Source of the DNA: Candidatus Saccharibacteria bacterium oral taxon 488
GTDB lineage: Bacteria > Patescibacteriota > Saccharimonadia > Saccharimonadales > Saccharimonadaceae
Length of the DNA: 64,000 nt
Direction of reading: 5' to 3'
Assembly (NCBI GenBank): GCA_005697215.1
Contig: CP040003.1
Span: 825,965 to 889,964 of the forward strand
The translations under genes were made by a program, and so were the position numbers. Positions 52,597-61,798 of this stretch are shown in pieces. The first letter of the stretch is position 1; every line of letters begins with the position of its first letter. The notes below the pieces were generated by a model. It was given only the letters and a program-made list of their open reading frames with translations, made no database searches and was not told the DNA's origin.

Positions 52597-55260
52597 CTAC
52601 TCGCGTACCCTCATCTCACCCTTCACCACCTCATTACCAGTCTCAAGCGGTGGAGCGGCATATTCGTGCCACGTACGGCCGTCAAAGGTGGAGAAGTAGG
52701 CGCGGTAGACACCAACTGGGAAGGAACGAGTGGTCTTGAATTCTTGTTCTTGCCCAGGTTGGATGGTGGCCGGCTGGAGACAGCCGAGGTCGTAGTTTGC
52801 TCCATATTGGTTGCGCATGACAAAACAGATGTGGTTGGTCGTGGTGATGGGTTGACTAGCAAAGTTCTTGATCTTAAAGGTGGCAGTCACTGGCTCACCG
52901 GCGCGTGGAGTGGAATTAGAGAAAGTGATGCCCTGGGTGAGTGTGGGGTTGGGGAGGATGGTGAATGATAAGCTGGTTACTTCCTTACCAGTCAACCCCG
53001 GTAGCGCCACCCCTTCGTGCCAGCGACTGCCGTCGTATAGCGCAAAGAAGGCTCTATACGTACCCGGCTTGTCAAAAAGACGACTGAGCGAAAACTGCAC
53101 ACTACCATTTGGAGCAATTCCCTTTGTCGATTGACAGCCGAGGTCATGGTTCTCGCCACGTGGACCCCGAATAATGTAGCACAAGCGCTGATCAGTCTGC
53201 GACACCGCCGAACTAAGATTACGCAGAGTGAATGAGCCGGTCAGCTTGTCACCAGCACGCGCTGGCGCTGGCGTTATTGATAGTCCCTGTGACATGACGA
53301 CATCTTGCAGCACCCTCATCTCACCCTTCACCACCTCATTACCAGTCTCAAGCGGTGGAGCGGCATATTCGTGCCACGTACGGCCGTCAAAGGTGGAGAA
53401 GTAGGCGCGGTAGACACCAACTGGGAAGGAACGAGTGGTCTTGAATTCTTGTTCTTGCCCAGGTTGGATGGTGGCCGGCTGGAGACAGCCGAGGTCGTAG
53501 TTTGCTCCATATTGGTTGCGCATGACAAAACAGATGTGGTTGGTCGTGGTGATGGGTTGACTAGCAAAGTTCTTGATCTTAAAGGTGGCAGTCACTGGCT
53601 CACCGGCGCGTGGAGTGGAATTAGAGAAAGTGATGCCCTGGGTGAGTGTGGGGTTGGGGAGGATGGTGAACTGCGCCCGATTACCAACACTAGCTGGTGT
53701 TGGCACTGGATACTGCGCCTCGGTCCAGGTTACCCCCTTGTCAAGAGTGCCGCTAATGCGTGCCTTATATACACCGCTTTCTCGCGGAATAAACTCTTGG
53801 TCATAGGTATGAGTCGCACCCGGCGCAAGGTTATTAACCGTATCAAAACGAGCATCAGCATTTCGTCCGCTCGGACTGGTAATTGCCGCGCCAAAATAAC
53901 CGAGGTCGATTGGCTTCGGACTGTTGTTTTTGACAGTAAAGCGGATCCGCGTTGATTGCCCAACGTGGGTTCGTTGATTCTGAACAGTCACCGGAGAGGT
54001 GACGGTCGGTGCTGTCTGCACGAACGCCGATACTTCACGACTATGGCCCGGAGCTGATTCTGGATAATTATTACTCCAACCGTTGCCCTCACGGTAATTT
54101 GTGATCCAGAATTTATAATTCTCCTCTTTCGTTAACTTAGTTGTCACTCGGTAGGTATATGTCTGCCATGGCTCAAGAATAACCCGTTGGCTACCAAAGT
54201 CATAGTTGTTCCACTTGCTATCACGGGCAGCTATTGCCATAGTGCCTAGATCACGGCGCTGATTTGTGGCGTTACGGATAGTAAACGATGCGGTTATTGT
54301 CATGTCCGTAAATAGTTTTGACCCGGTCCCCTCCGTCCTCACCGACAGCGGCGATTCAATTCGCACAGATTTCAGCGGCGAACCAAACCATTCATTAAAG
54401 AAGCGCCAAAAATTACGATTGCCATACGCGCCACAGTGGGCCGTTCCTGGATAGGCGTTGAGTGCACCTTGATTTGGCTGATATGGGGTATAGTTGTACA
54501 AGTTGGCTGTTGCTTGATTCTCGATATATACCCATGAGCCGCCACAGGCTGCGTTTGTGTTATACTGGATATAATTTGACCGACCAGCCTTGTAGCGATA
54601 TTCACCCGGCCGATTAGTATACAACCGGAATTGGCGCGCCGCCATCCGTAGCTGATTATACATGCCAGCATATTCATTTGAACAGTTTGCTGTATTACCC
54701 GGGCCGCTATCTGGACAAGCAAAGCCCATGGCGTACTTGTACTGGCTCTTGAGCGGCCAAACATCGGTGAACAGCGACCCCTGTTCTTTCTTTAGCGTCA
54801 CCAGCATTACTTGTGGATTAATGCCAAACTCTTTTGATACATTCCAGATAATATTGGCCACCGACAGGCCACCAGCAAACCAGCCGCCTCCTTTTTCAAA
54901 CGAGGTTTCTTTCGTGCTTGGATTTTCATGATAATCACGCAGGCAGGCATACGGTGGCCCATGCCAACCGCGTTTGGCTGCATATTGCGCTCGCGTACCT
55001 CCGCCATACTCGGACGGCCCAGTTCCCCACGTATCGCAGGCTGGCGTATGACTGTTGATAAAGTTTTGGATATCTTGAACACTTGAAAATGTATTGGTGT
55101 CATAAAAAACATTGTCATCAATAATTCGCCCGGGACTCCATGGTGACAATGCTCCTGTTTTTGGCCAGAAGACAACCCCTAGACCAACAACACCAACGAC
55201 GATCAGTGTATACCCGACACGCTTTAGCCAGGACGGTTTCATATTCTGTAACTGAATCAT
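52597..55260 (-). CDS. Secreted peptidoglycan-hydrolase-like protein with five Ig-like repeats
   Basis: 887 residues. An N-terminal TM/signal anchor lies at 15-33. A lysozyme/glucosaminidase-like region follows (about 90-290): EFGINPQVMLVTLKKEQGSL with a Glu as candidate acid and NFWRFFNEWFG at its end. Then come five Ig-like repeats of about 115-120 residues. Repeats 3 (about 531-650) and 5 (about 766-885) are identical in protein and DNA; repeat 4 is a divergent relative. The protein stops just after repeat 5 (MRVRE). Probably acts on the host or own cell surface. It overlaps the upstream gene by 4 bp. Confidence 0.82.
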   Translation of the reverse strand: MIQLQNMKPSWLKRVGYTLIVVGVVGLGVVFWPKTGALSPWSPGRIIDDNVFYDTNTFSSVQDIQNFINSHTPACDTWGTGPSEYGGGTRAQYAAKRGWHGPPYACLRDYHENPSTKETSFEKGGGWFAGGLSVANIIWNVSKEFGINPQVMLVTLKKEQGSLFTDVWPLKSQYKYAMGFACPDSGPGNTANCSNEYAGMYNQLRMAARQFRLYTNRPGEYRYKAGRSNYIQYNTNAACGGSWVYIENQATANLYNYTPYQPNQGALNAYPGTAHCGAYGNRNFWRFFNEWFGSPLKSVRIESPLSVRTEGTGSKLFTDMTITASFTIRNATNQRRDLGTMAIAARDSKWNNYDFGSQRVILEPWQTYTYRVTTKLTKEENYKFWITNYREGNGWSNNYPESAPGHSREVSAFVQTAPTVTSPVTVQNQRTHVGQSTRIRFTVKNNSPKPIDLGYFGAAITSPSGRNADARFDTVNNLAPGATHTYDQEFIPRESGVYKARISGTLDKGVTWTEAQYPVPTPASVGNRAQFTILPNPTLTQGITFSNSTPRAGEPVTATFKIKNFASQPITTTNHICFVMRNQYGANYDLGCLQPATIQPGQEQEFKTTRSFPVGVYRAYFSTFDGRTWHEYAAPPLETGNEVVKGEMRVLQDVVMSQGLSITPAPARAGDKLTGSFTLRNLSSAVSQTDQRLCYIIRGPRGENHDLGCQSTKGIAPNGSVQFSLSRLFDKPGTYRAFFALYDGSRWHEGVALPGLTGKEVTSLSFTILPNPTLTQGITFSNSTPRAGEPVTATFKIKNFASQPITTTNHICFVMRNQYGANYDLGCLQPATIQPGQEQEFKTTRSFPVGVYRAYFSTFDGRTWHEYAAPPLETGNEVVKGEMRVRE
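52607..52965 (-). repeat. Exact 359-bp intragenic repeat, copy A
   Basis: Reads identical, base for base by eye, to 53312-53670 at an offset of 705 bp (235 codons). It encodes the last Ig-like repeat of the secreted protein. Confidence 0.92.
53312..53670 (-). repeat. Exact 359-bp intragenic repeat, copy B
   Basis: Second copy of the same 359 bp, encoding Ig-like repeat 3. Because silent sites are also identical, the copies are recent or kept alike by gene conversion; recombination between them would delete 705 bp in frame. Confidence 0.92.
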
Positions 55261-55850
55261 CGTAACCCCTCCTTGCGGAACGACGGCCCATTTGTAGATT
55301 CTCCAACATATGCACTCGATGAGTAAGTAACTTTAATTGACATGTCAGTGCCCGATGGTAATTCTGACAGTGGAATCTCGGCCATCCGACAATTCGTCGA
55401 GCTCGGACCAGCGTATGCGCCAGTTTGGCGCGAAACTTGACCACCAGACCAGTAGACTGTGAAGGTACAGCTGCCACCATTTTCGACAATAGCGTTAACG
55501 CCGCCATCAATCTGTAGACGCTGGCGATCACCACTCAGACCGTAACCACTTACGATTGGCGTCACTGCTCGTCTTGAGCCGCGTTGCTCGCTAGGACCGG
55601 CTGGCTTATCGGGGCTTCGACCATCGCGCTCTTCTGGCTTCGTCTTACTGTCGTCAACTTTCTTATTGCCATCTTTGTTGCTGTTATTTTCCTTTGCTCG
55701 GGACGAATTAGCATCATCCTTGGCCCGCTCTGTTTGTTGTGGCCGCGTTATCGCATAAACAGCCGCCGCAATAGCAATCACGACAATCGCACTTACTAAA
55801 CTAATTATTACAATCTTGGTCTTCTTTGGCGATGTTTGTTTAACTCGCAT
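55257..55850 (-). CDS. Membrane-anchored extracellular protein, partner of the 887-aa protein
   Basis: 197 residues. A TM helix at 14-33 (VIISLVSAIVVIAIAAAVYAI) is followed by a Lys/Asp/Asn-rich charged linker to about residue 95. A small beta-rich outer domain follows (GDRQRLQIDGGVNAIVENGG) with a pair of Cys able to form a disulphide. It starts the two-gene operon with the secreted hydrolase-like protein (ATGA overlap). AAGGGA lies upstream. No family recognised. Confidence 0.7.
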   Translation of the reverse strand: MRVKQTSPKKTKIVIISLVSAIVVIAIAAAVYAITRPQQTERAKDDANSSRAKENNSNKDGNKKVDDSKTKPEERDGRSPDKPAGPSEQRGSRRAVTPIVSGYGLSGDRQRLQIDGGVNAIVENGGSCTFTVYWSGGQVSRQTGAYAGPSSTNCRMAEIPLSELPSGTDMSIKVTYSSSAYVGESTNGPSFRKEGLR

Positions 55851-55934
55851 AGTGTTATTTCCCTTGTTTTATACTACAGATTTAAGCATAACAATTAATC
55901 GCTGAGTTTTCAATGTTTTTATAGATAAAGATGT

Positions 55935-55940
55935 TATAAT
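55935..55940 (+). promoter_or_regulatory. -10 box of the GT2 gene at 55948
   Basis: TATAAT ends 7 nt before the ATG. Confidence 0.55.
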
Positions 55941-55947
55941 ATCCTGT

Positions 55948-56952
55948 ATGAGTGCACAGAAGTCCCAAGCTAAAACACCATTGGTGTCAATTATTACCGC
56001 CACCTATAATGACGAAACATACATTGAGTCCTCAATTCGCTCCGTGCTGTCACAAGATTTTACTGATTTCGAGTACCTTATTATTAATGATGGCTCAACC
56101 GATAATACAAAAAAAATCGTTCAGCGCCTTCAAAAAGAAGATAGCCGCATTCGCCTCATTAATCAAAAAAATAGCGGCCTCGTGGCTTCACTCAACCGCG
56201 GCATTACTGAAGCGCGTGGCACCTACATTGCCCGTATTGATGGCGACGATGAGTGGCTACCGCACAAGCTCAAGACTCAAGTCACTATGCTAGAGAAAAA
56301 CAAAAACCTGGTTCTGGTTGGCGGTGGCGCAGAAATCATGAACCAAAATAGCGTACCGACTGGTTTTATTTTTAACGTTGCTCGTGACGAAGATATTAGA
56401 CTCGGTCTTTGCATTTTTAATCAATTCTGCCATTCATCGGTCATTTATCGCCGCCAGGCAGCACTTGATGCTGGTCTTTACCCTGACACCTGTCCAGCCG
56501 AGGATTATGACCTGTTTAGTAAATTTGCCGAACATGGTGAACTTGCTAACGTACCTTACCCCGTTTTTCGCTATCGCATTAGTGACGGCAGTATCTCGGC
56601 TAAACGCCGCGATGAGCAAAATCGTCTCGCTAAAAAGTTTTCGTTTCGCAACTGGGATATCGTTCAGCCGACGGTCACTAGTCGTGCCGACATCAAACGT
56701 GCTTTCGCCTATTATATCAAAAATCCAATTAACCATGATTTTGGAATTAGCCACAAGCACGCCTACACTTTTGTACTAATGCGCATTGGTTATCGTATGC
56801 TTCAAAAGGGACAGGTTGGCAAGGGGCTCCGTCAGCTTTGGAACGTGGCATCAACCGGGCGTACTGCCGCCAAGATCGTTGTTAAGTGGGGACTTGATAT
56901 CATTAAGATTAAGCTTAGACCATCACGTCGAAAAACAAAAACAGCAGCTTAG
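55948..56952 (+). CDS. GT2 glycosyltransferase
   Basis: 334 residues, GT-A: VSIITATYNDETYI, YLIINDGSTDNT, YIARIDGDDEWLPHKL (DxD), CPAEDYDLFSKF (catalytic ED pair) in canonical order. A basic C-terminal helix suggests membrane association. A cytoplasmic sugar-transfer step in glycan assembly. Confidence 0.92.
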   Translation: MSAQKSQAKTPLVSIITATYNDETYIESSIRSVLSQDFTDFEYLIINDGSTDNTKKIVQRLQKEDSRIRLINQKNSGLVASLNRGITEARGTYIARIDGDDEWLPHKLKTQVTMLEKNKNLVLVGGGAEIMNQNSVPTGFIFNVARDEDIRLGLCIFNQFCHSSVIYRRQAALDAGLYPDTCPAEDYDLFSKFAEHGELANVPYPVFRYRISDGSISAKRRDEQNRLAKKFSFRNWDIVQPTVTSRADIKRAFAYYIKNPINHDFGISHKHAYTFVLMRIGYRMLQKGQVGKGLRQLWNVASTGRTAAKIVVKWGLDIIKIKLRPSRRKTKTAA

Positions 56953-57000
56953 TAGTACGAAGACAGAAGATCACCAAACTATTGGACGGGCTATCCTTTT

Positions 57001-58182
57001 CTATCTGTGATCGTGGCGCCACTGCCGCGGAATCAATGTTAATCCCCCAAACGACTGCCCAACCACTGAAAAGTCTTTCGTGATAGTAAATTCCTCGGCA
57101 CGATAAGCAACGTCATACTTTACTGACCCATCGTGATTGAGAAGATTAACATCAACATAATACGACCCCGGGCCCAAGTTTGCCTCGATATCAAGTGTCA
57201 GTTTTTTGTCTTTCGGTAGCTCAGCAAAACCCTCACGATTAGTAATAAAATTCGATACCAAATCACTGTCCTTGCGATACAAATCAACCATGATTGCTCG
57301 CGTCTTATCATGATGCCAAGCGATATCAAACGAGATGGTTTCGCCAACCTTAAAGCTACGCTGCTTTTTACCTGTCGCGTCGCGGAGTGTAACATCAACA
57401 TTTCCGCCAGTATACTGCCGGTTCTTATCAATACTCGCGTCAATCACTGCCTGGTTCAGCCGACTATACTCGTCAGCCACCTGCACTGGGTCTCCCTCTT
57501 TGATAATTGTGCCGTCTTGGATTAGTACGGCACGATTACAAAACTTCTTGACTGTTTCCATATCATGGGTAACCAGAACAACCGTCTGGCCACTTGCCTT
57601 GTACTGCTCAAATATATCAATACACTTGCGCTGAAACGCCTCATCACCGACAGCCAACACTTCATCGAAAATCATAATATCGTTACGCGCCTTAATTGCT
57701 ACTGAAAACGCCAACCGTACCTGCATGCCCGACGAATAATTTTTTAACTTCTGATCCATAAACGGTTCAAGTTCAGCAAAGGCAACGATCTCATCATACA
57801 TCGCCTCCATCTCTTTACGAGTGAACCCAAGTAGCGCTCCATTCAAAAAAACATTGTCCCGGCCAGACAGCTCAGGATTGAAGCCAACGCCTAGTTCAAT
57901 AAATGGCGTCAACTTACCATTTAGCTGGACATCTCCACTCGTTGGTTGATATACACCGGCGAGAATCTTAAGTATGGTACTTTTTCCCGAGCCATTCCGA
58001 CCAACAACGCCGAAAAAATCGCCCTGATTAACAGTAAAACTAACCCCGTCTAGTACTTTCTGGACGGTCTTTTTATTTCGTTTGATAATATTAACAAAGG
58101 CATGCTTAATGCTTGAGTTTTTGGTCTGTGGCAATATAAACTCTTTATGTATATCCTTGATTACAATAGCCGGCTTCGTCAT
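57001..58182 (-). CDS. wzt: Polysaccharide ABC exporter ATPase (Wzt) with carbohydrate-binding C-domain
   Basis: 393 residues. Walker A VVGRNGSGKST, signature NYSSGMQVRLAF, Walker B IMIFDEVLAVGD and H-loop VTHDM are intact. The C-terminal ~150 residues (about 245-385) form a beta-sandwich like the Wzt C-domain that recognises the capped end of the glycan. It pairs with Wzm immediately upstream, whose stop abuts this gene. Confidence 0.93.
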   Translation of the reverse strand: MTKPAIVIKDIHKEFILPQTKNSSIKHAFVNIIKRNKKTVQKVLDGVSFTVNQGDFFGVVGRNGSGKSTILKILAGVYQPTSGDVQLNGKLTPFIELGVGFNPELSGRDNVFLNGALLGFTRKEMEAMYDEIVAFAELEPFMDQKLKNYSSGMQVRLAFSVAIKARNDIMIFDEVLAVGDEAFQRKCIDIFEQYKASGQTVVLVTHDMETVKKFCNRAVLIQDGTIIKEGDPVQVADEYSRLNQAVIDASIDKNRQYTGGNVDVTLRDATGKKQRSFKVGETISFDIAWHHDKTRAIMVDLYRKDSDLVSNFITNREGFAELPKDKKLTLDIEANLGPGSYYVDVNLLNHDGSVKYDVAYRAEEFTITKDFSVVGQSFGGLTLIPRQWRHDHR

Positions 58183-58992
58183 CTAAATGTCCTCCGCAAA
58201 TGAACGTTGCTTACGCTGGAAATGCCACCACCCCAGCCCAAATAACCCGATAGTTGTCGCAATCGGGATGAACCATAGTAGTGGGTTGTGAAATGTCTGC
58301 CAAATTGTCTGAGACGCTGGGTTATTAGGCATTAATGCGTACCGAGCATCCTGAATAATTTGTGTGACTGGGTTGAAAAACGCCACCTTCTGGATAACTG
58401 CAGGCATATAGATGATGGCAAAGATGATACCACTAGCATAGAACCCAGCCTGCAACAAAATCTCCCAGATATACGCGATATCACGAAACGTTACGTAGAG
58501 TGCCGAGAGTAGCAGAGATAGGCCAATTGATAGCAAAAATAACTGGGCAATTATTGGGATTAACAACAACCATAACAAGGTTGGCATCAAACCGCTCAGT
58601 AGCGCAAAAATTACCACCACAACCATCCCGAGGCCAAGATTGATTAGTGCTGAGACAGAGCTAGCGATCACCAGGAGGTGTCTCGGGATTGCCACCTTAC
58701 GAATTAATTGTCCATTTTCTACCACCGAACGAGTACCTACCATGGTTGCCTCGGAGAAAAAGTTCCACAGCACAACGCCAATCAATAACCAGACACCAAA
58801 ATATTCAATCCCCCTGCTACCTTGCGGGAATGCATAGGTAAAAAGTACATACAAGATACCAAATATGAAGAGTGGCTTCAGAAGCGACCATACATACCCG
58901 AGGGCAGAGTTTTGATAACGAACCTTAAAGTCCGTACTAACCATTGCGCGCAAAATTGCCCGATTTTTTTCATTACCAAAGAGATGTTTCAC
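58183..58992 (-). CDS. wzm: Polysaccharide ABC exporter permease (Wzm)
   Basis: 269 residues from GTG 58992. This start lies 6 nt after TATAAT and gives VKHLFGNEKNRAILRAMVSTDFKVRYQ, the usual amphipathic N-terminus of ABC-2 permeases; the frame to 59082 would add residues without a domain. Six TM helices; RYQNSALGYVWSLLKPL is the family motif. With Wzt it exports the lipid-linked surface glycan. Confidence 0.92.
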   Translation of the reverse strand: MKHLFGNEKNRAILRAMVSTDFKVRYQNSALGYVWSLLKPLFIFGILYVLFTYAFPQGSRGIEYFGVWLLIGVVLWNFFSEATMVGTRSVVENGQLIRKVAIPRHLLVIASSVSALINLGLGMVVVVIFALLSGLMPTLLWLLLIPIIAQLFLLSIGLSLLLSALYVTFRDIAYIWEILLQAGFYASGIIFAIIYMPAVIQKVAFFNPVTQIIQDARYALMPNNPASQTIWQTFHNPLLWFIPIATTIGLFGLGWWHFQRKQRSFAEDI

Positions 58993-58998
58993 CCCCCG

Positions 58999-59031
58999 AT
59001 TATACCAAATTACACCAAAAAGATATATACT
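58999..59031. promoter_or_regulatory. Divergent leaderless promoters, wzm and GT4
   Basis: Minus: TATAAT at 58999-59004, 6 nt before the wzm GTG. Plus: TATACT at 59026-59031, 6 nt before the ATG at 59038. The start codons are 45 bp apart. Confidence 0.6.
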
Positions 59032-59037
59032 TGTAAA

Positions 59038-60183
59038 ATGAATCGGTTGCGAGTTGTTATCGTACGAAATGCCGCACCTCATGATTTTGGTGGTGGCGAG
59101 CGATTTCCAGTGTTCTTAGCTCAGGAGCTACGAGAGCTGGGCCATTTGCCGGTTATTTTTAGTCACCACATGACACTCTGTGACTACGCTAAGCACGAAC
59201 GGTTGACTTATCACCGCTCTTGGTGGTGGTCTCGACAAAACTGGAGCGGCCGGCGAGTTGTATTAACACCACTATATATACTCTGGCAGCTGCTACTCAC
59301 TTTGTATTATATTATCCAATTTCATCGCTACAAAGCTGACGTTGTTCACCTGCAGAGTAAGGATGATTTTATTGCTGGGTCAGTTGCTGGTAAGCTTATC
59401 GGTGCCCATGTTATCTGGACTGATCACGCCGACCTCAAACATGTCTGGAAGCAGCTCGGCGTATGGTATAAAAACCCGACTGGTAAGCTGGTTGCTTGGG
59501 CGGCACGCTTTGCCGACGCAATTACCCTCGTTAGCCAGAGTGAATGCCGTCTCGTTTCTGATAATCTGCCGTTAACCTCACCAATTCATCGTAAATTAAC
59601 CGTTATCTATAATGGTGTCAACGACCAGAAACCAACACACACACCCATCAAAAGCCGCCCGTTCACGTTCTGTATCGCCGGTCGCCTAGTTGTTGATAAG
59701 GGAGTTAGTGAAGCGATCGCTGCATTCAAACGACTTCACGCTACACATCACGACACGCGCCTCATTCTGATCGGTGACGGACCAGATCGCTCACGGTTTG
59801 AAAAACAGGCCACGGGATTACCGGTCACCTTTCGTGGCCACCAAACAGACCCCCTCCCTGAAGTTGCCACCACTGACGTATATCTTCATCCAACGTACCA
59901 CGAGGGGTTTAGTGTTTCACTTGTTGAAGCCAGCATGCTCCAATTACCAATTATCGCCACTGACGTTGGTGGCAATCCGGAGATTATTCATCATAATAAG
60001 ACCGGCCTCCTCGTCCCCGCTAAAGATTCGACAGCACTGCATCACGCCATGGAGCAGCTATATTCTGACCCCAAGCTTCGCGCACATCTAGCCACCGCTG
60101 CCCGCCGTCAATATCTCGCCTCGTTTATTTTTCATACCATCGTTGAAACACAATTTATTCCTTTATACGAAAACGGTTTATAA
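59038..60183 (+). CDS. GT4 glycosyltransferase
   Basis: 381 residues from ATG 59038 (6 nt after TATACT); the longer frame runs antisense through wzm. GT-B: VRNAAPHDFGGGERFPVFLA, FCIAGRLVVDKGVSEAI, and TYHEGFSVSLVEASMLQLPII as the donor motif. Its TAA stop lies inside the -10 box of the next gene. Confidence 0.9.
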   Translation: MNRLRVVIVRNAAPHDFGGGERFPVFLAQELRELGHLPVIFSHHMTLCDYAKHERLTYHRSWWWSRQNWSGRRVVLTPLYILWQLLLTLYYIIQFHRYKADVVHLQSKDDFIAGSVAGKLIGAHVIWTDHADLKHVWKQLGVWYKNPTGKLVAWAARFADAITLVSQSECRLVSDNLPLTSPIHRKLTVIYNGVNDQKPTHTPIKSRPFTFCIAGRLVVDKGVSEAIAAFKRLHATHHDTRLILIGDGPDRSRFEKQATGLPVTFRGHQTDPLPEVATTDVYLHPTYHEGFSVSLVEASMLQLPIIATDVGGNPEIIHHNKTGLLVPAKDSTALHHAMEQLYSDPKLRAHLATAARRQYLASFIFHTIVETQFIPLYENGL

Positions 60184-60184
60184 T
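60179..60184 (+). promoter_or_regulatory. -10 box containing a stop codon
   Basis: TATAAT overlaps the TAA stop (60181-60183) of the upstream GT4 and ends 6 nt before the ATG at 60191. Confidence 0.6.
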
Positions 60185-60190
60185 ATACCT

Positions 60191-61348
60191 ATGAAGATTC
60201 GTGTTGAAACCGCTGCCCTCACCGCCCCTAATATATCCGGGGTTGGTCATTACACCCGTATGTTAACCAATAGTTTAGCCCTTTATTCACCGCCAGGAAC
60301 TGAGGTTTCAGTGTTTTATTTCAATTTTCTGAGCAAACATCAAGATCCTATGTTAGACGGCTCAGTTAAGCATGAAAAACACACGCTCATGCCGCAGCGC
60401 CTATTTGCTAAACTCCAAAGCTACGGCCTGCCATTGCCGTATGACCTTTTCTCTTCACCTGTTGATGTCGCGATTTTTCCGAATTTCGACCGCTGGACAA
60501 CCAGTAAAGTAACTATCACTGCCGTCGTTATTCACGACCTTGGCTATCTTTATTTTCCTGAGACGATTGAACGGCGCAATTTAGCCCATTTACGCCGCCG
60601 TGTCGCCCATGCAACCCGAGTAGCCGACCTCATCATTACCGTCTCGGAGTCAGTCAAATCAGAAATTATCGCCGAATACGGCGTACCTGCTTCAAAAATT
60701 ATCGTCACGCCAATACCAGCTGACCCAATTTATTCTCAACCGGGTGCAATCGACGTCGCCACCAAATACAACTTACCAACCAAGCGGTATATCTTTTCAA
60801 TCGGCAATCTCGAACCGCGCAAGGATTTACCGACAATGATTGCTGCTTTTCGGGCCCTGCCAGAAAAAATCCGCAAACAATATTCGTTAGTGTTGGCTGG
60901 CGGTAAGGGCTGGAAGACCGAAACTACTGAACGTACCATCGCTGAAGCCCAGGCTGCAGGTGAACATATTATCCGTCCGGGCTACATCCCCCAAGAAGAC
61001 GTACCTGCATTTTATCAGCAAGCAGACCTTTTTTGCATGAGCTCCATTTACGAAGGATTCGGCATGCCGATTGTTGAGGCGCTGACTAGCGGTACACCGG
61101 TTGTTGCCTCCGATATTCCTGTGCTCCGCGAGGCTGGTGGAAATGCGGTTCTTTACGCTCAGCCTAAAAATCCCGATGACTTCATGAAAAAAATGCTCTC
61201 TATCATCGCTGACCCGCAAAAAGCACGCCTTGATATGAAAACTGAGGTTCAGGCTCATCTCAATACTATTTCCTGGCAGAATAATACCGATCGCCTCATC
61301 GCTGCTTTCAAGGAGGCCATTGCCGCTAAAAAACATCGCACCAACTAG
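60191..61348 (+). CDS. GT4 glycosyltransferase
   Basis: 385 residues from ATG 60191. GT-B: NISGVGHYTRMLTNSL in the acceptor domain, IFSIGNLEPRKDLPTMI at the linker, and SIYEGFGMPIVEALTSGTPVVASD as the E-x7-E donor site. Resembles mannosyltransferases such as WbaZ/MtfB-type enzymes. The ATG is 8 bp past the preceding stop. Confidence 0.9.
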   Translation: MKIRVETAALTAPNISGVGHYTRMLTNSLALYSPPGTEVSVFYFNFLSKHQDPMLDGSVKHEKHTLMPQRLFAKLQSYGLPLPYDLFSSPVDVAIFPNFDRWTTSKVTITAVVIHDLGYLYFPETIERRNLAHLRRRVAHATRVADLIITVSESVKSEIIAEYGVPASKIIVTPIPADPIYSQPGAIDVATKYNLPTKRYIFSIGNLEPRKDLPTMIAAFRALPEKIRKQYSLVLAGGKGWKTETTERTIAEAQAAGEHIIRPGYIPQEDVPAFYQQADLFCMSSIYEGFGMPIVEALTSGTPVVASDIPVLREAGGNAVLYAQPKNPDDFMKKMLSIIADPQKARLDMKTEVQAHLNTISWQNNTDRLIAAFKEAIAAKKHRTN

Positions 61349-61359
61349 GGTTTATGGGT

Positions 61360-61365
61360 TATACT
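61360..61365 (+). promoter_or_regulatory. -10 box of the GtrA gene
   Basis: TATACT ends 7 nt before the ATG at 61373. Confidence 0.55.
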
Positions 61366-61372
61366 TATCATT

Positions 61373-61798
61373 ATGGCTCGCTTCAAACACTACATCACCA
61401 ACCACGCCACTAAGCTCCGCTTCGTCCTCATCGGCACCATCAACACCGCCATTGATTTTAGTGTGTTGTTTATGTTGACCTGGTTTATCAGCACGCCGAA
61501 AGAATTAGCCAATATTATCTCGACAACCATCGCCTTTAGTTTCAGCTTCGTCGCCAATCGATCATTCACCTTTCGCTCACGCACCGGCAATATTCGCCGT
61601 CAGCTACTCCTCTTTACCCTCGTCACTCTGTTTGGTCTCTGGGTAATTCAGACTATCATTATTGCGCTACTCGCGCCAATTTTCATTGGCTTTAACCTCA
61701 GTCAGCCGGTAGCACTATTCGCCAGTAAGCTCATCGCCACCGTCGCCAGCCTCATCTGGAACTACCTGCTCTATACCAACGTTGTCTTCAAAGATTAA
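61373..61798 (+). CDS. GtrA-like flippase family membrane protein
   Basis: 141 residues with four TM helices. LRFVLIGTINTAIDFSVLFML near the start and TIAFSFSFVANRSFTFRS in the middle are the GtrA family marks. GtrA-like proteins are thought to move polyprenyl-phosphate sugars across the membrane, fitting the GT-C enzymes in this window. Its end overlaps jag by 4 bp, convergent. Confidence 0.9.
   Translation: MARFKHYITNHATKLRFVLIGTINTAIDFSVLFMLTWFISTPKELANIISTTIAFSFSFVANRSFTFRSRTGNIRRQLLLFTLVTLFGLWVIQTIIIALLAPIFIGFNLSQPVALFASKLIATVASLIWNYLLYTNVVFKD

Noticed and set aside
52588-53955. Plus-strand frames of 126 and 216 aa sharing identical sequence
   Set aside because: They are the antisense shadow of the duplicated Ig-like repeats of the secreted protein.
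58822-59037. N-terminal extension of the GT4 at 59038
   Set aside because: Overlaps wzm in antisense, lacks family similarity, and a leaderless promoter marks 59038.
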